Below, in pieces: positions 22,274-51,830 of a stretch of DNA of 64,000 nucleotides. The number at the start of each line of letters is the position of its first letter. Within the stretch, counting starts at the first letter, position 1. Made by a program: the position numbers and the translations under genes. Source of the DNA: Beaufortia kweichowensis (taxonomy: Eukaryota > Chordata > Actinopteri > Cypriniformes > Gastromyzontidae); the NCBI GenBank assembly GCA_019155185.1, contig CM032813.1:14117561-14181560 (forward strand), in the 5' to 3' direction. Under the pieces are notes generated by a model. It was not told the origin of the DNA. It ran no database searches and saw only the letters and a program-made list of their open reading frames with translations.

Positions 22274-22717
22274 CTGTAGGTAGAAATGGTATTGTTCAGT
22301 TTTCATTCTATCAAGAGACTTTACTCTAAGTTTTCAATTATGGTTCATTTGGGTATTTTCTTTTCACAGAATAAAAAAAAATAAAAATAAATAGAAGACA
22401 AAAAATAGACGCAAATGACACATTTTGCTAAACACTTTTGTTTCCCTGTCTAGCTCTTAATTCTCATTAAAACCATTTAATTCATACATTAGCACAATTA
22501 ATATTTGTCTACAACACTATTTCCGAGCATTTAGGAATAAATCAAAATGTCTTAACAAACATAAATTCAATCAAAACATTGCAAGTTTATCATTTTATAT
22601 AATAGGTCAATTCCAATCACATTTATTATCTTTTAATAATTATTCATTCATATTAATTCATTTGCCTTTGACTTTGAGATTAAAATACAGAGTTGTAAAA
22701 TCAATTGAAGCTCTTAC

Positions 22718-22772
22718 CTTCCGTACAGAAAAAAGCAAGACAATTACTATACACAAAATCAATTTAGCGATG
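22718..22772 (-). pseudogene. Right-arm copy of the hydrophobic exon, one base short
   Basis: Mirror of 9249-9304 with splice sites kept, but 55 nt instead of 56 (CTGTACGGAAG against CTGTACCGGAAG). The spliced frame into the next exon is therefore lost. Confidence 0.6.
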
Positions 22773-23149
22773 CTGTAAGACACAAAAAAGAAAAATATCA
22801 CTGGACTCAACCACAGCTAATTCCCAGCGCAGTATATCCTTAGGAGCAGGATGTGGACGTGTGGCAGAAGGTGTGGTTTCTGCAGGTTTTGCACTGGGAT
22901 AGTATAAACCTGCTATGACGTAATAAATAATACCACCACAGTTTCCTCATATCATATCAAGACAGCTAATAGTCCTGTTCATTATTTGCACAAGGTATAT
23001 ACTTAACATGAGATACAGAAATCTATGACATTACAGACCTCTAACAAAAAATAGGCACACGTGCAGTATGAGTTTGTATACATCTTGCAGAATCTAGAAA
23101 ACTATTTCAGAAAAATAAGGGTTTTATTTGAAAATGCCTTGAACAAGCT

Positions 23150-23335
23150 CCAGTACCAGTCCAAAGTTTGAAAAACACTTACTCACATTTTAGAATAGTA
23201 GTAAACTCATTAAAACCATGAAATAACACAACTGTAACGGTGAGAATTATGCTGTGAATAAAAGCAACCAAAATAAATGAACACTATGTTATATTTTAGC
23301 ATCTTCAAAAGTAGACACACTTTGTTACCTGAATT
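23150..23335 (-). mobile_element. Tc1/mariner-like MITE fragment, right arm
   Basis: Mirror copy of 8696-8880. Confidence 0.6.
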
Positions 23336-23499
23336 ATTAGTGTCTAACTTTAACCCTGTACATTTTCACATCTTTTTGTTGACAATTAATATGTCAATAA
23401 GTCAAAGTTCAACAAAACATGCTTTAATGTATCATTCTGGAATTGTTTTGTACTATAGAGGCAATTTAAAGATCCATGGGAAAAAACTAGTTCATCTCT

Positions 23500-23748
23500 A
23501 CTGCAAAAAACTCAATAGAAACCATTACAAAAACCCTAATGGTTACCATTACAAAACCATTACAAACCATCAGACATTAACAATTAAAATTATTACAAAT
23601 GGTTTCCATTATATAGTGTGCTTTGGGCATATTCCATTAGGATTCCATTAGGATTTATTGGTTTCTATTAAAACCAACAGAATTCCCATTATAATTCATT
23701 AAAACCATTACAAATTCTGTAATGGTTTCTATTGTTTTTTCAGCAGGA
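23500..23748 (-). mobile_element. MITE with ATAGAAACCATTAC ends, right arm
   Basis: Mirror copy of 8273-8522, with the terminal repeats intact. Confidence 0.6.
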
Positions 23749-24259
23749 ATTAAACGATTATTGTATTACCTTAGGTGTTTTGTTCAATGATAAAATTAAA
23801 ATCAATAAAATCTCAGGGCTGTGATTTATTTTCCACATTACAACTCAACAACATTTTCAACACGTTTCTCTTAACTCTTGCATAGTACACATACAGTTGA
23901 ACATAGTGCCATCTCGTGGCGATCCGTGAATTTAAATTTTATTACGTTTATTAATCAAGCAAAATAGCCCCGACATTAAATAACCAGTGCTTTCTTTTCC
24001 CATTAATTAGAATGGAAACTGAATGAGCTGAACCTAATGTTTACACTTCTAACAGCAACGTATTCTAGAATTGTAGAATATGCTGTATTCTAGAAATTGA
24101 GCAGTTTTAATTTTGAAAGATCTATGAACTTTCTGCCTCATGGAAAACAGGGGGAACACTATGTGACAGGGACATTCTCAGGTGTCAGGATGCGTTCCCC
24201 CTGCTAAGATGGATAAAGTTAGATGTAGATGTCTACCACCACAAAATGTAAGAAGCCCA

Positions 24260-24960
24260 ATATCCTAGTGGACAGCACTCTCAACTTATGTTAAGTAGGT
24301 TGTTGGTTTGAGGCCTGCCCTAACCTTCCATGTTGAACACAGGTGAACTTAATCTGTCCAATAGTATGCTTCTTTATTAAACATAGGAGAACATTATCTG
24401 AGTTAAGTTCTCAATAATAAAACAAATTTAGCATGAACAGGCTGTTGGTTTGAGCCCTACAAAAGCCTTCTATATTGTTTCCCCTTCTAAGACTGACAAA
24501 GTTAGATGTAGAAGTCTACAAGCACAAAATGCAACAAGCCCAGAGGCCTTGGGGTTAGCAACCTGGTTGGTTGGAACCTTGCCAAGCCAACCCAGGGGAA
24601 CTTAATCCAACCAACATTATGCTTTTTTATTAAACACAGGAGAACATTATCTTAGTTACATTATCAGTAATCGATCACATTTAGCATGAACAGGCTAAAA
24701 ATCTCAGAATCTACTTACTCTAGGCAAGAACATGAGCTGTTTTAATTTTGAAACATGTATGAACTTGATGAGTCCTATGGATAGCAATGGGAAAGACTTT
24801 CTGACAAAAACATTCTCAGGTGTCAGGATGACAACTATGACTGACACGGTTACAAGTAAAAGTCCACAACCACAAAATGCAAGAATCCTAGTGGCTTAGT
24901 GGTTGGCCCTCTCAGTAAGATGTTGGTTTGAGCCCTGTCCATCCTTCCTTCACTGAACAC
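24260..24960 (+). repeat. Three tRNA-derived units, right arm
   Basis: The clearest unit has A box TGGCTTAGTGG at 24892-24902 and B box GGTTTGAGCCC at 24925-24935. A diverged B box GGTTTGAGGCC lies at 24305-24315 and GGTTGGAACC at 24569-24578. Mirror of 7025-7770. Confidence 0.65.
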
Positions 24961-26301
24961 AGGACAACTTTATCTGACCAACATGCTTTCTTATACGCTT
25001 CTTTATTACACCAGCAGAATATTATCTGACAGTTACATTCCCAGTAATCAAACAAATTCAGCATGACAGGATAAATAATTGCTCAATTGTTTCATAATTG
25101 TTTGCTCTAGGATAGTATAAACCAGCTGTGATGTAATAAATAGTACCACTACAGTTTGCCATTATTTGGAAGTAGAAAATATGGAAACACTCACTTAGGT
25201 GTGTGGGTGTAACATTATAGTGACATTAGACATTGAGTGTGTGTGTGTCTGTGAATGTGTGTGTGTGTGTGTGTTTGTACGTGCCATGCAAAGGACTGGT
25301 CATAATGCCAATAGATGGGGTGTATCGTGCCTGTGAGCAAAGATACTGGGATATGATCAAATCCTCCACTGACCTTGTGTAGGATATGTTGGTTTGGAAA
25401 ATACATGAATGAATAAACAGATGGCTGTATGGACTAAAATAATTTGATACAAATGTCCCTTCTCTGACAAGCATAGTACCCATTACATACAGTTGTACAT
25501 AGTGCCATCTAGTGGCTATCCGTGAATAAACAAGCACAATAAATTTATTTCATTACGTTTATAAATCAAGCAAAATCAAGCGTGCGTTTTCACAATGCCT
25601 TATGACAATATTTTTTTAGGTCTAACTATAGATATTAACCAGTTAGGGTGGGGTTCTAACATTAGGAGGCGTGGCTAACCCCGCCCCTAACTTTAAAACC
25701 CCACCCCACAGCCGTGACTCCATTTTATTGGTTAACTCTGTTACGTTGTCGCCTGAGCGGTTTGGACATCAAAGGCAAGGCTGTATAATATGGATCAGAT
25801 AAACGGTCAAGTAAGACAGCTGATATATAACATTTTATTATCATAAATAACAGTAGTAGGTTTCAGTGTAAGTCATTTTTTAAAATTATTTTTAAAATCC
25901 ATGCAAATGCCAACATTATCATGAAATGTAAAGTTTGTACCCAAAGTTTTTAACCCTAGTGATATCTCAGATCTCAATATTTTTCTGAAATATTTTCTTA
26001 AATACCCATGAAAGTCTCTGTACTTTTCATAGGTAAGTAAGTGCTAATATCAGAATTGTTACAAAAATGAAATTAAAATAAATATTAAATGTTCTTTGAA
26101 GAGCCGTCCTTTCTCCATTTGTTGAGTGGTTTGTGACTTTTAATTTACAGAATTCTTACAAAGTATGTTTCTCTCAAAAACTTTTTTGTCACGTCCATAA
26201 CGCATATTTCCCTCATCTAAAACAGAAAACATGAGTATAGACTGATATTTTTCTATTTTTTAGGAACGTTTAAACACACGGTTGAATATGTTAAGAAATT
26301 A

Positions 26302-26564
26302 AAACAAGATTTTGTCGGCAAAATGGCAGCTTGCACAGAGACAGCGGTAATTAGAATATTTTCCCGAGATAACAGTTTCAATTACAAGATGTGCTCAAGT
26401 TTTTGGCTTAGTTTGAAAGGGACTCCCTCAACGACATTACTGCATTGACTGTGGAATCTTCATGATAAAGGTGAGTGAACAGTTTTCCAGAGAAATAAAA
26501 AAACACATTTTAACTCTCTCATAGAATTTCCATTACCAGTCTTTCTAGCGCCTGTGGACTATTG
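26302..26564 (+). other. Unmatched segment between right arm and repeat X
   Basis: 263 bases with no counterpart on the left side. A short open stretch starts ATGGCAGCTTGCACAGAGAC near 26322 and ends after ~40 codons. No gene recognised. Confidence 0.5.
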
Positions 26565-26611
26565 GATTTGGACAACTTCAAGTTACGCCTCTGTCTTGCA
26601 GTCTGCAGACA
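26565..26611 (+). repeat. Flanking direct repeat X, right copy
   Basis: 47 bp matching the left copy at 5570-5651 apart from the left insertion and a few substitutions. It directly abuts the LINE remnant to its right. It is far longer than the target duplications of known DNA transposons. Confidence 0.75.
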
Positions 26612-26639
26612 AATACTATTGGAATTAGTGATACTGTAT

Positions 26640-27250
26640 CCTACCAAAACAACTAAACAAACAAATAAAATAAATATAAAAACAAACAAAAAAACAAACA
26701 GATGGATCAAACAAACAAACCAAATATTAAACAAAGATATAATTCTTTAAATACTACATTATGTAATCTTCAGATTCGATTTATTAAACCTGCTGCTTTC
26801 AAATACTTAATAATAGCATAATAGACCTTATACTGTGCTGGTGCATTCTTTAATATTGTTTTAATTGTAATATTTTCAATGTTCAACACCCTTACTTCTT
26901 CTATTAATCGCATTCTTTCTCTTTCATATGCTTCACAATGTAACAGGATATGCTCCACAGTCTCTGGTCTACCACATCTACCTGCAATTACCTGATTCAT
27001 GTTTACCTATAATAAATAAAGATTGATTAAGAGCTGTATGACCAATACGGAGTCTAGATATTATTGTGTCCTCCTTCCTACTTCCAATTTTATTCCTTCC
27101 ATTTCCAACTTGTTTTTGAATGTTGTAAAGATGACGACCCTTTACCTCCTCATCCCACATCTTTTTCCATTTCCTAATCATTGCCCCTTTAATTATTCCT
27201 TTCATTTCTGCTTTACTAAGTGGTATGTTTATATCTATATCATTTTAATC
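26640..27250 (-). mobile_element. LINE 3' end (RNase H C-terminus), truncated
   Basis: The minus strand encodes HTALNQSLFIIGKHESGNCR, then in the next frame RCGRPETVEHILLHCEAYER, a Cys/His cluster. This resembles the C-terminus of the LINE at 3735 (IIGKHNTGLCEVC...ETVEH) but is a separate, diverged copy. Its 3' end again faces an A-rich stretch on the + strand (26650-26720). The 5' part is missing beyond about 27250. Confidence 0.75.
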
Positions 27251-27299
27251 TTGTGTAGTCCTGTAAGTCTTTTAATTTGTAGTGTGATTACCCATAGTT

Positions 27300-27416
27300 C
27301 CAAACGAGACTAGTTCCGGAAGTAAGTGCTGTCAATGCGGAACTTATGAAGAGAGTAAATAAAAAATCCTTGGCAGTCTGCGCTTCATCTCAACACGGGA
27401 TATAAAAGCAGCGACA
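27300..27416 (+). promoter_or_regulatory. tmem167b promoter region
   Basis: An ETS-type site CCGGAAGT at 27316-27323 lies about 94 bp upstream of the ATG. No TATA box is seen, as is usual for a housekeeping gene. Confidence 0.5.
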
Positions 27417-28844
27417 ATGACAAACGGTATGTTAAAAAAACCAGCATGTTATGAGATGAATTGTCGGAAACTCTTAAACAGGAAGTGTCTGTCGTAAAAT
27501 CAGAGTTATTGACAGTAAGCCTGGCTGAGCTGTGTGTGTGTGTGTGTGTGGACGTGGCTCATCAAGGGCCGCAGCTGCTTTACTTAACGTCATTAAAAGC
27601 AGTTTTAAGGTTACTACATTTATATATTAAAGTTATCTAAACGTCTTAATAAACTCGTCGTAGGAAACAGTGTCATTGTAATAGGTTGTTGACGTCTACA
27701 GAGTAAAGTCGAGTCATACAAATGTTAGATAAAACTAAATTTATCTCTCAACAAAACAGATCCACTTGAAATTAAATCATGTTTTTAAGTGATTTGTATA
27801 GTTATAATAACTGTGTTAATACACACTTGGATACAATTGAATATAACTGAGCCCTGATTATAAAACTAGACTTTACAGTTATAACTTAAACTCATCTCTT
27901 AACAAAACAAATCAAGGTAAAATCTAATCATATAATCCTCTTTTTGTGCATGGTTCCTTTTGCTCATTTTTTCCAAAGTAGAAGTATTTTTGAGTATATT
28001 AAAAACATTTTAAATAGATTATTGGTGTTAATTTTGAGCTTTTTTGTGTACTGCATGTTCACAGTGTACTCCTTCGACGGCATTCTTGTATTTGGACTTC
28101 TTTTCATTTGCACATGTGCATATCTAAAGAAAGTCCCTCGCCTGAACAGTTGGCTCTTGTCAGAGAAGAAAGGTATCTGGGGAGTCTTTTACAAAGGTAA
28201 ACTATTCAAATAATGAATTATACTGTGCATGTTATGAATAATATAAGTAATCTACATCTTGCACTCAAACTTATGCTGTTAAAAGCTGTATGACTTTTTT
28301 TCTAATCACCTTTATTGTAACACAAGCAAAACACAAGAGTGTAGTGCTGGGTGAAAATCTTTAGTCCATGCTCCAGACAGTGTAGATAACAATTATACAA
28401 TACAATAATATACATCTACACTTCACATATGGCAAAATATACTAATATATAATGCAGAATATACACATGATATAAAATATACATATAATACAGTATATAC
28501 ATGTAATACGAACAATGGAACACAAGATGAGAAATTTTAGGTTAAAAAGTTGTTTTATTTATACAGTAAAACTGAACGGGGACTAATCTTGGGTTCCATG
28601 AAAAAAAGTATGCCATGCAGGACAACATGAATAATAATGACAGAATTGCGTTTGTACTAGCCCTTAAAATGTCCCTCCTGGAACACTGTTTGTTTGTGTA
28701 TTTTATGGATAGACTTGTTTTGATGTTCTGTTGTTTTGTGTGTTTTTTATCATCTCCACAGCTGCAGTGATAGGAACACGGCTCCATATTGCTGTGGCAG
28801 CTTCGTGTTTGTGCGTGGCATTTTACCTCATTTTTCTGAAATGA
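27417..28844 (+). CDS. tmem167b: Transmembrane protein 167B (kish-B), 3 coding exons, complete
   Basis: Kish-family proteins are ~72-74-residue membrane proteins of the Golgi/secretory route. Coding exons: 27417-27426 (MTN plus one base), 28065-28196 and 28762-28844, joined GT-AG with consistent phases (1 and 1), giving 225 nt, 74 aa plus stop. The product reads MTN-VYSFDGILVFGLLFICTCA near the N-terminus (first membrane segment), then LKKVPRLNSWLLSEKKGIWG, and a second hydrophobic segment HIAVAASCLCVAFYLIFLK at the C-terminus. Length and sequence match vertebrate TMEM167B as I know it, which starts MTNVYSLDGILVFGL. The very short first exon is why the gene is easily missed. Next gene is mapk14, 3.2 kb downstream, same strand. 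Confidence 0.93.
28065..28196 (+). CDS. tmem167b: tmem167b exon 2
   Basis: 132 nt between TGTTCACAG and GTAAAC. It encodes the first membrane segment and the LKKVPRLNSWLLSEKK loop. Confidence 0.93.
28197..28761 (+). other. tmem167b intron 2, AT-rich
   Basis: Contains a low-complexity run of TATACATATAATAC-type words (28380-28515). Nothing coding seen. Confidence 0.7.
28762..28844 (+). CDS. tmem167b: tmem167b exon 3 with stop
   Basis: 83 nt after the acceptor CATCTCCACAG. Encodes AAVIGTRLHIAVAASC...LIFLK and TGA. Confidence 0.93.
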
Positions 28845-30426
28845 CCTGGATGCATCCGTCTTAAGGACATTGTACTGTTGAATGCCAAAAGAAATGTAGT
28901 AGTGGCAGATGTTGACAGCTACTGGTGAAGATGTACTCCACCTGCTCCCAATGTTGGTAGAAGCTTGAGTATATCTTTGATTTAAGACCTTCTTTGCATT
29001 TTGTAAATGTTTAAGTTAAGATTGAATTTTGGGGAATTTTGTCTTAGATCAAGATATTGCTTCCTTGAAATAGTGAGAAAAACATACTTCAGAGTAATGG
29101 AGCTTCTCTTTGGGGATTCACACTTCACTTGTGTACAAAGTTTTTGTTGTGATTTTCTCTTCAAAATGTAAATGTTTGGTTTGAGCGTATAGGGGTTCTT
29201 TGAAAAAGCGTAACAAGCGTTAGAAAAATGTTATCTTGTACAATTGTTCATGACTTATTCTTTTATAAAAAATTTATTTTAGGGTTTTATGTAAGCATGC
29301 ACACCTTATGCCATTTTTCAAGTGTCCCCAAATAATTATAATAAACTTGTACAAGATGTGAAATTGTGGCTGTATGCAATATGGAAAAAACAGTCGGTTC
29401 TCTGAGTTTCATGGAAAATGTAAACATTTAAAATAAGACAAACTGAAAGTGAAACTCGGAAGTTGAGGGATGAAGTTGAAAGTGTATAATGCTAAAGTAC
29501 CTCCATAGCACATTTTTATTGCCACCTAATGACCAATGACCATGTACTGTATGTAACAGCAAAGCTGTTTTTAAAATACCTTACATCACTTAAATACATG
29601 GTAAAGAAATGAATATTTAATTGATATTGATTTTAAAAATGACTGTATAAGTGCACAGTTGTAAAGGATACAGAATATTTACTAGGACCCCAAGTGAATA
29701 ACCAGTGTTTATAAATACCAATTATATTGTAGATGGAAATATAAACACTACAAATAAAAATTTTAACAATCATTTTTTGGGGGTTTAAGGTTTAATTTTC
29801 AGAATCGATGTTTATCTGCGTTTTTATCACATGTCTACAATGAAAGATGTTTGATTATGTGTTTTATGTAATATAATTTGTTTTGTCTGAAATCCCTCAT
29901 CCTTTCACTATGTACCTGTGCACTAAACATGCTATTTATATATAATGGTAGATGTTAAATGCTCAGATTTGTAAACATGTAAAACAGTAAATTTATAGAA
30001 AACCCTATGCAACTCTGTAGTAATGTTTGGTATTAAGGTTTTGTAATTAATTTCCCCATACTAAATCAATACATCAGAAATTTGCATTGTAAATTTATAT
30101 TTTTGGTTTAGTAAGGGACTACTTTTAAAACTTTTTTAAATTAGACACTAAACATAAGATTAAGATAAAACAGTTAATGTCTGATAGATGTTCTTTTAGT
30201 CAATATCAAAGTGGTTATCCTTTTATTGATGCTCGCATTCAGTTTCTGTTACTATACATACTTTCAAAATAGTTGTTACTTATTGTAATTTCATAAAAAT
30301 AAGTGGCAAAAAGTTTGCCACATGGAAATGGTCAAATAAAATCACTGTGTGAAATACATTCTCCTTTGTTGTTTGTATGCTATGTTATTTGTGGCTGCAG
30401 ATCGACTGTAGTCTAAATATTTTTAA
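28845..30426 (+). other. tmem167b 3' UTR and spacer
   Basis: The first good poly(A) signal is AATAAA at 29340-29345, ~500 bp after the stop; more occur later (for example near 30335). No other gene seen. Confidence 0.55.
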
Positions 30427-31331
30427 TAGGGCTGTCAGTTTAACGCGTTAACTTAATTAATTAGTTATGAAAAATTAACGCGATTAAAATATTTTAACGC
30501 AGTTAACGCGCTGGCCCCGCCCCCAGAACTGTACATCATCTCATCATCTCTTCTCATCATTTCAGGAGCCTAAATGTGATTTTATACAACAGTTCAGTAA
30601 ATAAGAAGTTGATATTGTGTTATATTTTAAACATTATATTATGTGTTTTTGCTAAATTTCGCAGAGAACATATTACCTTTGAAGCCATAGCAGAATTGTT
30701 GCGAGTCTCCGAGCAACACAGATGTGTTTATAGTTTCTGAATGAATTCGCTTTTTGAAGGAATCATGTGAATGACTCATTAAGACATTTACCGCCACCTG
30801 CTGGCAGATTTAGTTTCTTATTTAGAGTTTAATTTCATTAAAAAAAGATAAAAAAATTAATAATAATCATAATAAAACATTACAGGGATAGTCATCAAAA
30901 AAAATAAATTCTGTCATCATTTGCTCACTTACTCATTTACTTCATGTCGTTTCAAATCTTTCTTTTGTGCATAAAAGAAAGTATTTTGAAGACTGCTGGT
31001 AACAAAGCTGTTTTAGTTACCATGACTTTCATTATATGAACAAAATATATGTTCCATAGTTTATGTTAGGTTGTTGCAGCCTAAATGTTTATGTGTAATA
31101 CATTTCAAGCTGAATCAAATGAAATAATTCTTTCTAAAGCTACCATTTGTAATGTCTACTTGCTACTTTCTCATTTAACACAAAAAAGCTTTAAATAATC
31201 TTTTGTGGGTATTTTCACAGTCAAATTTATATTTTGATTCATATGCGATTAATTAGATTAATTAATCGACACATCATTTAATTAATCATTTAATTAATTA
31301 GATTAAAAATTTTAATCGACTGACAGCCATC
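30427..31331 (+). mobile_element. hAT-like element with GGCTGTCAGT inverted ends
   Basis: Starts TAGGGCTGTCAGTTTAACGC and ends CGACTGACAGCC plus three bases. Both ends are rich in TTAATTAAT/ACGCG words typical of a common fish hAT family. Imperfect 8-bp duplications ATTTTTAA and ATTTTTAG flank it. A second repeat (GGGATAGTCATCAAA..., about 30890-31060) is nested inside. No transposase frame. Confidence 0.7.
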
Positions 31332-31780
31332 ATTTTTAGATATCAGAACTACAGAGATGAGAGAAATACATTTAAATGGCCACAAGATGGCAAACAAGGG
31401 GTATTCTTGTCTCGTTTGCCATTCAATATAGGACATTTTTGGAAGTGACACTCTTCAGTGCACATTTCTAAAAAAAAAGTTTAAACATAAAAAAGTTTTA
31501 AAAAAAAAGATAAAAGTTTAAAAAGGAGAAACTACAAATTAGAAAGTGAAACACACCTAATGTTAACACACCATAGTTAATAATGTTATAAGCGCTTCAA
31601 GGAGAAAGACAGTTTTATATTTAATAGCAAAAGGTATCAGCTAGCGAAATAGGCTTCTCTACATATTTATTTATTTATTTCTGCTGTATAATATTTTCTA
31701 TCTGCATTTATTCGGCTCCGTTCGAACTGCCAAGCCCCAGTAGTAATTCATTCTCGCGATATTTGGTGCGAAGTCCCGTG
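31332..31780 (+). other. Spacer upstream of mapk14
   Basis: A-rich, with a short (TTTA)n at about 31665. No gene seen. Confidence 0.6.
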
Positions 31781-31796
31781 AGTCACGCTTGTGCAG

Positions 31797-31804
31797 TGAC
31801 GTCA
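31797..31804 (+). promoter_or_regulatory. CRE (TGACGTCA) in mapk14 promoter/leader
   Basis: A perfect CREB/ATF palindrome 268 bp upstream of the mapk14 start codon in CpG-rich sequence. Small upstream ATGs lie just before and after it. Confidence 0.6.
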
Positions 31805-32071
31805 GGCGTGTTCGTCAGAGGAGAACCTGTAACAGGAGAAAACAAACGAGATCAGCAGAAGAAATCTCACGCTTTGCCCAGCAACTCCAGAAGGATCCGA
31901 GTTTAAGCGTGTCGAGGGTTTTCAGACTCTGCGCATATGCGTTTAATGGTCTTCGATGCACGGAGATACAGGATCGTGAACCCGGAGGTTGTGCTTTTGT
32001 TTTGATAGTTTTTGTTCATAGAAAAGCCCTGCGATCGAGAACAGCACAGAAGTTTCCGCTCCTCTTCAGGA

Positions 32072-49485
<17,414 letters not shown>

Positions 49486-51411
49486 GGATCCGTCCTTCCC
49501 GAATCCCTCAGGCCGGTCGACTCTCTAGACTTTCATCCGTACAGGAAATGACATTTAAGTGCCTGCCATCATCAACTGCTGGCTTCCTGCGTTCTCTGAG
49601 ACCGCTTATCCATGCCTTTGTAAACACTCTGTCAAACGAGGGAAAGAAAAACACACACATGCCAACTTTTCTGCTTAAAAAAGGACACAGAATGTAATGC
49701 TTTGTGCTACCTTTTTAAGCCCAGCTTCCTTTTTCTCCCCGAATTAACAGCTTTCATGGCCAGAATGCTTAAAATTTGAGTTTACCAAAATGTGCATTCG
49801 ATTAAAAGAATACAGCTAGTCAGACTATTATCAGCTTCTAGTTTTAAACATTTACCTCAACTCCAAACTTTGCTTGTAGTTTAATAAAAACTCAAGTACT
49901 GTCACAATACTAAGTTTAGGTATGTAAATAAAAGGGCACAGCTGTATATAAAGGAGAATACGCGCCGGACGGTTTGATTTAGGTTTGCAACAAAGCACAA
50001 CTTTACAGAATGTGACCTTTATTATAAATAGCTGAAGAGAAAATTCAATTAGATACAGAGAATGTAATAATTATTTAGCACTCTTTACAGAATGTAAACA
50101 AAGGAGTAAACAGATGCAGTGTTTTCTGTTATAATCAATAGTAGATGACAGGAATGGTAATAAAGACTGCTTGCATGAATGCAGTCGAGATTGTCATGAA
50201 ATATGTAAAATATTAAGAGAAATTCACTTAAATGGTGGTCAGTTCAGATAGTTCATGATTTTGAGGAAAGTGTCTGGGATTCATCACCATGTTTTTACAT
50301 GTTGAATCTCAAAAACTGTCAGGAACATTTTAGACACGAATTTCACACTACAATTAAAAGGAAAAAATATTTGTTTTGCATAAGGAAAAGGATTTTGGAC
50401 TGGAAGTTTTAAAAAGTAGGATCATATAAATTGTTATGTACTTATACATACAAATACAGTAAAATAAGAATTGCAAAAACCTAATTAAGATGCATTATGT
50501 TAATAGGAAAATGATGATGAATCATGGCATTGTGACTTGATTTGTCATCGTTTTCCTCTTCACATAATTATCATCATAGTCTCAACATCTTTATTTTCTT
50601 GATGCCAAATAATGTTTTCACTCCTTTGATTGTCGTTTAAAATGTGACGTGTTCTTAACATGTTCTTGATGTTCCTCTGGGTTCTTGGCCTGTTCTTTAA
50701 ATACACGTTTTTTTCTAAAGCAGTCACTTCCTTTGTGTTGAAGAGCAGCTGGTCCTCTAGCTAGACTAGAGTTTCTCTCTCCATTCTCTTTCATTAATTT
50801 ATTATTTATGAAAATTAAGAGAATTTAGTTAAAATCATAGCTTTAACAGGAAGTCTATATCATCAGAACATTTGCATTATTGTCCACAGTAAAACAGTTT
50901 CATTTCTTTATGCTTAACCCTAAAAAAAACACGACCTGAGCCAACTCTGTTAACGCGTCGCATGATCTTATTTTAACATCCTAGACTAGCTCAAACTGTC
51001 TCACCAGGAATGTGTTTCTCAATCAGAGCCGGCATCTATCTAACTTATTGTATCAGTTGTTTAAGATTATTTTTAAAGTGTCTTCTTTTTCACTGTATAT
51101 TATCACTTAATTTTATTCAGCTCTATTTTATGTGTTAAGCATGTATTGTTATATGTGAGGGGGTGTGTTTTTGTTTGTATGCACATTTACAGTGTGAAAA
51201 ATCACAAAACATGTCAATCAGCACAAGGATAATGCATTGCATCAAGCAGCAAAATCCATTAAATATGGTTTAGATTTTGTTGTTTTTGCATGGAATTTGT
51301 TATTCATGGAAAAGAGGTCACCGTGCCTCTCTTTTGTGCATATAACCAGTTTTTCCTCACTCACCCGTAAGTTATGTGGTCTGTGGACAACCACTGCTAT
51401 ACAGAAATAAA
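49486..51411 (+). other. mapk14 3' UTR candidates
   Basis: Poly(A) signals AATAAA occur at 49883-49888, 49927-49932 and 51406-51411. Which is used cannot be told. No other gene seen here. Confidence 0.5.
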
Positions 51412-51830
51412 GGCAATTATTTTTCACAACGTTCATTCTTTAATATAAGTCATGCTGATGCATATGAAATGAATTACTAGTCTTGAACTGGTCTGTTTCT
51501 GAATAGTACTTTATTGAGATTATGAAGGGTGGCGTCAGTTCCATGTCATGTGTGAAAGGATGCTGCCCCCACGTGGTCATTTGTCTCGTGTACTGAAATA
51601 CAGTTCAAGTTTTTTTACTCCTGTTAATATATTGTATATTTTGTATGGGTGTTTTTGTGGAGACACATTAGCTCTACCACAAAGCTACAGAATTAAACGT
51701 TTGCATCATTATTGCACCAGAAAATACATTTATACATTTGTTACAGTATTATCAGCCTACTGATTCTTTACATTGATTTAAAACATGAAATATCTCAAAT
51801 ATAAAACAGCCTTTGCTAAAAAATATAGCA

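Larger units (their letters stand above)
20814..26301 (-). repeat. Right arm of the palindrome
   Basis: Reverse complement of 5721-11206, ending outward at GTTAAGAAATTA (26301) and inward at CGGCAGGACTCGC (20814). Its gene-like unit and promoter carry more damage than the left copy: frame-breaking indels in the Ser/Thr-rich unit and loss of both CRE palindromes. Confidence 0.92.

Noticed and set aside
24892..24935. Functional tRNA gene
   Set aside because: A and B boxes are present but there is no acceptor stem or anticodon loop; it is a tRNA-derived repeat.
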